This document shows positions 56,854 to 64,000 of a DNA stretch of 64,000 nucleotides, piece by piece. The DNA is from Haliclona indistincta (Eukaryota; Porifera; Demospongiae; Haplosclerida; Chalinidae), in the NCBI GenBank assembly GCA_964017065.1, contig OZ024790.1:10118403-10182402 (forward strand), written 5' to 3'. The stretch's first letter is position 1. Each line of letters starts with the position of its first letter. Both the position numbers and the translations under genes were made by a program. A model generated the notes under the pieces. It saw only the letters and a list, made by a program, of their open reading frames with translations. It searched no databases and had not been told where the DNA came from.

Positions 56854-58944
56854 TTTATTGTAGTCATTATTCATGTTATAAATTACTAGAAAGATGTAAA
56901 TAAGTTATTAATTTCTGTTACTAGAAATGCAGTATGAAACATAACTATCTAGACTGCTGTGATTCAATTTTGCACTGCAGCAGTGCAGCAGCTAGTACAA
57001 CAGCAGTGAGGCAGCTAGTACAACAGCAGTGAGGCAGCTAGTACAACAGCAGTGAGGCAGCTAGTACAACAGCAGTGAGGCAGCTAGTACAACAGCAGTG
57101 AGGCAGCTAGTACAACAGCAGTGAGACAGCTAGTACAACAGCAGTGAGGCAGCTAGTACAACAGCAGTGAGGCAGCTAGTACAACAGCAGTGAGGCAGCT
57201 AGTACAACAGTAGTGCAGCAGTGCAACAGCAGCTAGTATTGTCTGGGGACGCCAGCAATGTTCATTCCTTGATATTAGGATTTTTTATCCAAACGCGCAG
57301 AGCTATCGTCAATCCAGTATTTCAAACCTGTATCGTTGTCATGAACTAGCAAAGAAAAGAGAATATGTTGACAGAGTCAAGCAAGTCAAATATTGGTCTT
57401 TTACTCCTCTTGTTTTCTCCACTACTGGTGGCATGGGAAGAGGCAACACAATTTTATCAACATTAATTTTAGCAGATCAAATATCCATGAAAGAGAATTC
57501 TCACTACAGTACTACCCTGGCTTGGTTAAGATGCTCATTATCCTTCTCGATCTCTCCTACATTCAGCCATGACTTGTATTCGTGGCAGCCGTGCAACATG
57601 TCATCATGTCTCTGGCAGACCACTTGGAATTGCAGAATGCTGCCATTCCCAGGCTGGCTAATTTAACATTCATTCCGTTTTAGTTATTCATTTCTAGCTA
57701 TTATTTCACCCTTATTATAAGTATTCACTAACCATTGCTCTCTTGTATTGTGTATGTTCTAAAAAAATTTGTGATGGATTGAGTTCAGTTCTTTTCCCTT
57801 GTATTGTTATTGTTCACGAAACAGAATTAAACAAGAATAATAACTATATGAAAAGTTAGCTGTAAACATTACACAGAAATTGTTAATGCTATCAATCCCA
57901 AAGAGAACTTAGCGCTAGATAGATGTGACCGAACGCAACTAAAGCTAGGAAATGGAAATAACTGGAACAAAAGCTGTGGTAAAGGATAGAGGCATGATCG
58001 AGTGATCATACTAGACCAGATGAACCTGTATTGATGGAAACATTTATTTCTGATCTGGGACTTAAATCATAGCCTAATCACACACACCACAGGAACATAC
58101 GAAAAGGGCCTTCTCCTGCGGTAATAATATGGATGCTAATTTCAGTCTAATTGGTGTAGTGCAAAACATCACTGAACTACCTACCATACCAGTGCAGCAC
58201 TGTAGTAGCACGTAGACTAGTGATGGTATGTTTAGTGAGAGATAGATAGTTAGTGATACTCCTTGTGCTGCTATCAGTCACCAAATCACTGTGACTACTA
58301 CTAATGATTTGCATGCTGCACCTTAGATGTATTAACTTTAGTAATAAATTTAAGCGCTGAGTTTTATGGTAAAACTATCCGAACCAATGCTGGAATACAT
58401 AGTTGTGAGCATGTAACAGATGTTCAGTATTATTATGTTCAGTGCTGCTTTACTCTCAGATGTAGCTTGGTGAATTGTTTATTCTACTTGAAAATTGTAT
58501 TGTTGATAAGACAAGCGAAAAAGTTATGCATGCACATACATAAGTTTGTTAAGCCGCGGTAATTAAAAAATACCGCCGGTGATTCGGAAGTATTAACCTT
58601 AGCTATACTGCAAAACTACAGATCGCCTGGATAAACTATTTCGCCATGAGGTAGGTGCATCTGTTGGGTCTATCGTGATCACTCTCTTGATTACATTCTA
58701 GTTACCTGGTGAAACTTTGCTGTCTACTAGGAACGCTGGCATCTCCTGAAGTTAGACAAAATGATCAAAGCGTGTGACTGGAGCATGGAATCTACAACAG
58801 CGATTTGATGGAATTCTGACAGACAAGCAGCTAAAAATAATACCCTCTGCAAATGTACAACATCCCAGCAACTACTCTACACAGGCAATTACAATATGGA
58901 GAAATATAGGACAGAAACAAAAGCAACAATTTATGAAATAGTAA
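56854..58944. other. Spacer of the giant inverted repeat
   Basis: The 2.09-kb centre has no recognisable gene; frames are short. Its notable feature is a 23-bp tandem array. The remainder appears unique. Confidence 0.6.
56988..57215 (+). repeat. 23-bp tandem array (~10 units)
   Basis: The unit GCAGCTAGTACAACAGCAGT plus GAG repeats almost perfectly at 23-bp spacing, then degrades into CAGCAGTGCAGCAG-like sequence at both ends. Confidence 0.92.
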
Positions 58945-61136
<2,192 letters not shown>

Positions 61137-62695
61137 GTCCATATGAGGTTATCCGGATCGATCCGGATTCAATCCGGATTGCTCAACTCACATCTGGATG
61201 TGGGTTGAATCCGGATTAATCCGACGTGTAAACAGTAAAGTGAGTTCAAACGCGCTGTTGCTAGTCTTCTCTGGGTGAATTGTAGTTACCATTGCACAGC
61301 AGAAGGACGGCGATACATGTTTTTTTCTCTATCTATAGTCTCCTAGCCAAGGCAAGTCTTGTAATAGCAAAAAAACGATTTTTAGACGTATTGTAGGCTA
61401 CCGTGTCGGCCGTGCAGTTGTTTTACCAAAAGTAAGCTTGCTGGTTGACTATTCCAGTCCTTATTGTTGCAACAAAGCAAGAGTGGAGTGTATAGCAAGG
61501 TTCTCCCGTCTGTTATGCATAAAATAGCCCTTCTATTACATCAAAATCACCTGCGTGTGTAAACGGGACGTTATCCGGACTGTATCCGGGTTGGGCTAAT
61601 CCGGATTGGGTGTGTGTAAACGGGGCTTAGGAAACGCCCTTTTTAGCACGTGCGCACATTATAATTGGAGCTTGGTTTCAAACAAGATACCTGGCATTCT
61701 GGCAATGATGCAGATGACTCAGGGACGACAACAACCGGCAGAGATCAGAGACACCTGAAAAGCAACAACTTTTACACGACACAAGGCCGCTACCAGAAAG
61801 CGACGACGAGATGCAGAGTCACCCGATCAACGTTAACGTGAAAGCGGACGACTGGAGCGACAAAAAGAATATCAAAGGCCCTACCGGAGACGCCGGCGGA
61901 AAGCAGTAGCTGCAACAGAGCAAACAGTAACTTAGGTACGTCTAATGAGCTCGTGTGTGATAGCAGTAGAGCCTGCAGTGAGTGAGGAGACCGAGGAACC
62001 CTACTCATCACATCTTCCAGGTACATTGTTCCCATGACGCCTAGGCAAGGAACACACTCAGCAAGAGATAGTTGGAGAAAGTGCACCATATCTGAACATA
62101 ACCAAACTGTTGATTCTATTCACCATCAACGAAAAATATTAACATTATAGCACAAAAATCTGTAGTGAAACTGGTGTGCACATAATACAGACTTATCTGG
62201 ACTCACCACATAACCTAGTGCAAATAATAATTATAATGTTATACACAACTATACACTAACGAGGCTAAATTATATCAATGCTCAGGCTCGCCCCTGCCAT
62301 TCCATGAATGTACTAGTTGTAACATCAAAAAGGTAAGGGATCCAACCGGACACTACCTACAGTGAACATGAATATTTGTGCGCACGCTTGCTACAGACCG
62401 AAAGCATGACGCCAGACCACTGTAATGCAAAGGGGCGGGGCTGCCAGACTATACACTGACATAACTGATCGATGGTACCACTAAGTCGAGAGAGTAGTCA
62501 GTAGCTTACGCGAGAAAGAACTATTTTTTACCAGGTCACGAGAGCTGAAAACACGGCTTTAACACTCTGTAAAGTGAACTGGCAATTCACGTGACAGCTA
62601 GACAGGGAGCGTGCTCGCGTGACAGGGGACATGAACATAACAAACCCGTGACCTTACATGTAAAAGCCTCGATTTCTCCTTACATTTCTGTAATT
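61137..62695. other. Region between the giant repeat and NLR 2
   Basis: From 61137 to 61630 come AATCCGGAT-rich fragments ending GTGTAAACGGGGCTT. The rest has no supported gene. The final ~150 bp should hold the promoter of NLR 2. Confidence 0.45.
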
Positions 62696-64000
62696 ATGAC
62701 TGATCAAGACCTAGAGCTGCCACCACCGAAGGTGAATAATAATGTGTTTTGTATTATATTATTAGGTATCATAATGCACTAAATGCAGCGTAGTCATCGG
62801 GAAGGGAGCGAGGCGGAAGGACGATCGTTCCAGGAGTATTATTCTAAGCTTTATGACACCATTCGTAACCCTGCCAGACTAGCAGCGAAACTTTTTTCAG
62901 CTAAGCTGCTGTCAAGTGATATCAGGGACAAAATCCAACAGAAAGGATTGCATTCAGATCAAGTGACTGAACTCTTGAGTGCGGTAGAAGCAGCAATCAT
63001 AGTAAAACCTGATTATTTCCATATATTTTTGAGTGAGCTTGAACTCTGTGACGGCACATTGAAATGTATCTGTGATGACATGAGGTCTGAATGTGGTGAG
63101 TGTGATTGGCACTGCTGATAAGCTAAAATAATTGTTCTTTAGTAGCTCAACTTACTCCTCAACTGGAGTTATCATCTCTACCACTAACTAGCACATCATC
63201 TGATTGTAAGTATTAGTCAATCATAATTATGTATGATTATGATGCAATTTGATCAGTGGCATGTCTTATAGTACAACAGACCAATAACAGCATGTTGCCA
63301 TCCACCAATGGACAGCCCGAGTCTTCGTTGTCTCTTCCCCTTCCAATTGAGAATTCAGGTAAGCATTCCAAATATTGTAAAGGATAGCTAAATATGTACG
63401 TAGCATAAGGCACCGAGAATCTATCGTCTGAGGTCTTTAGACCATACCTGCACTTATCAGCAAACAAAGTGCTCGAGGTAATAGAGAGCCCAGAGTCAAG
63501 CGACAGGCTGTTTTCGAACGATGGCAGTGTAAACTCGCTTGCGTTTTTTGACGACGCCATTTTTGTTGTGGTTATTAACGATATTAATGACGTGGTTAAT
63601 TAAATGTATTCTAAGTAAACTCAGCGGTGGTCTAAGTAAGCTCAGCGGTGGTCTAAAACTGAGTAAATTCAGTGGTGTTCTACTTAACTTAAACCACCTC
63701 TGGCTGACCAATCAAATTGCAGAATTACATTGAAGTATGGTCACTTAGAACACCATTAATGAATCTGTTCAATAATGGTACAGATTCATAGGTTTACTTA
63801 CTTTAATTATTACAGCGTCATCATCCTCCTCCACAAGCGCAACAGGTATAATTGGTTTGTGGTTAATGGTCTGTACAAAATGATTTTGTGTTTACTCAGC
63901 TATCACCAGGGACAAGTACAAACAGTTCCTAAAGAATTGTTACTATCAACAGCAGCCACTACCCGATGATGATAAGCTACTCATTACTGCCAGCAAGCAC
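62696..64000 (+). CDS. Second NLR, 5' part (CARD-like; runs off the window)
   Basis: Exons: 62696-62731, 62789-63095, 63143-63205, 63272-63358, 63816-63845, 63900-64000 and beyond. Phases agree and match those of the NLR at 47302-51624. Exon 2 encodes a CARD-like domain (LLSAVEAAIIVKPDYFHIFLSEL). Exons 3, 5 and 6 are clearly homologous to exons 3, 6 and 7 of NLR 1 (AQLTPQLELSSLPL; the SSATG-type linker; AITRDKYKQFLKNCY, PLPDDDKLL). Exon 4 is not similar enough in length and sequence to carry the DEATH domain found in NLR 1. The NACHT domain should follow just past the window end. It is on the opposite strand to NLR 1, head facing head. Confidence 0.85.
63600..63700 (+). repeat. Short ~21-bp tandem repeat in NLR 2 intron
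   Basis: About three units of TAAGTAAACTCAGCGGTGGTC-like sequence, progressively diverged, in an intron enlarged to ~460 bp. Confidence 0.65.

Noticed and set aside
56988..57215. CRISPR-like array
   Set aside because: The units are directly adjacent without unique spacers, and the genome is eukaryotic; it is an ordinary tandem repeat.
61790..62089. Minus-strand frame before NLR 2
   Set aside because: No domain, membrane or splice signal supports it.

Overview
The window looks like nuclear DNA of a compact, intron-rich early-branching animal. A demosponge is most likely, and the content fits Amphimedon queenslandica; this is inferred from content, since no search was run. The reasons are CARD/DEATH-NACHT receptors of the sponge NLR type, very short introns (often 45-70 bp), metazoan genes (ferritin, PPT1, TTLL, receptor-type PTP, SLC46), a Ty3/Gypsy element, many small inverted-repeat elements and a 200-N scaffold gap (42068-42267).

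Layout. 0.2-5 kb: a young Ty3/Gypsy element with matching LTRs and a 5-bp target duplication, inserted in an older foldback repeat. 5.2-23.9 kb: an immune-looking tandem cluster. It holds decayed and partial copies of a membrane receptor with a cytoplasmic Death domain. Each of two copies is followed about 90 bp later by a CCCH-zinc-finger SF1 helicase with filamin-type domains at its C-terminus. Two helicases (15060-20059 and 20264-23872) have fully consistent exon phases and look intact; one is a truncated relic. A degraded DPYD fragment sits between the two cassettes. 24.6-37.6 kb: housekeeping genes, namely a two-TM protein of unknown function (-), PPT1 (-), ferritin with an iron-responsive element (+), a 20-exon TTLL-type ligase (-) and a PH-domain protein (-). 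38-45 kb: a receptor-type PTP (+) whose catalytic Cys is Asp. 45.4-47.1 kb: a hypothetical ORF and BUD13 remnants. 47.3-51.6 kb: a CARD-DEATH-NACHT NLR (-), sharing a 138-bp promoter gap with an SLC46-type transporter (+). 53.8-54.2 kb: the 3' end of a tetraspanin gene (-). 54.6-61.1 kb: a giant inverted repeat with about 2.19-kb arms. 62.7-64 kb: the 5' end of a second NLR (+), without the DEATH exon, cut by the window end.

How they fit together. Death-fold genes occur at both ends of the window (receptor cassettes at 5-15 kb, NLRs at 47-51 and 62-64 kb). The helicases belong to the HELZ/MOV10/UPF1 group, which acts on RNA and includes antiviral members. The strongest candidate for an undescribed system is the repeated pairing of Death-domain receptor and zinc-finger helicase-filamin. 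Whether the two genes act together is inference from their repeated adjacency.
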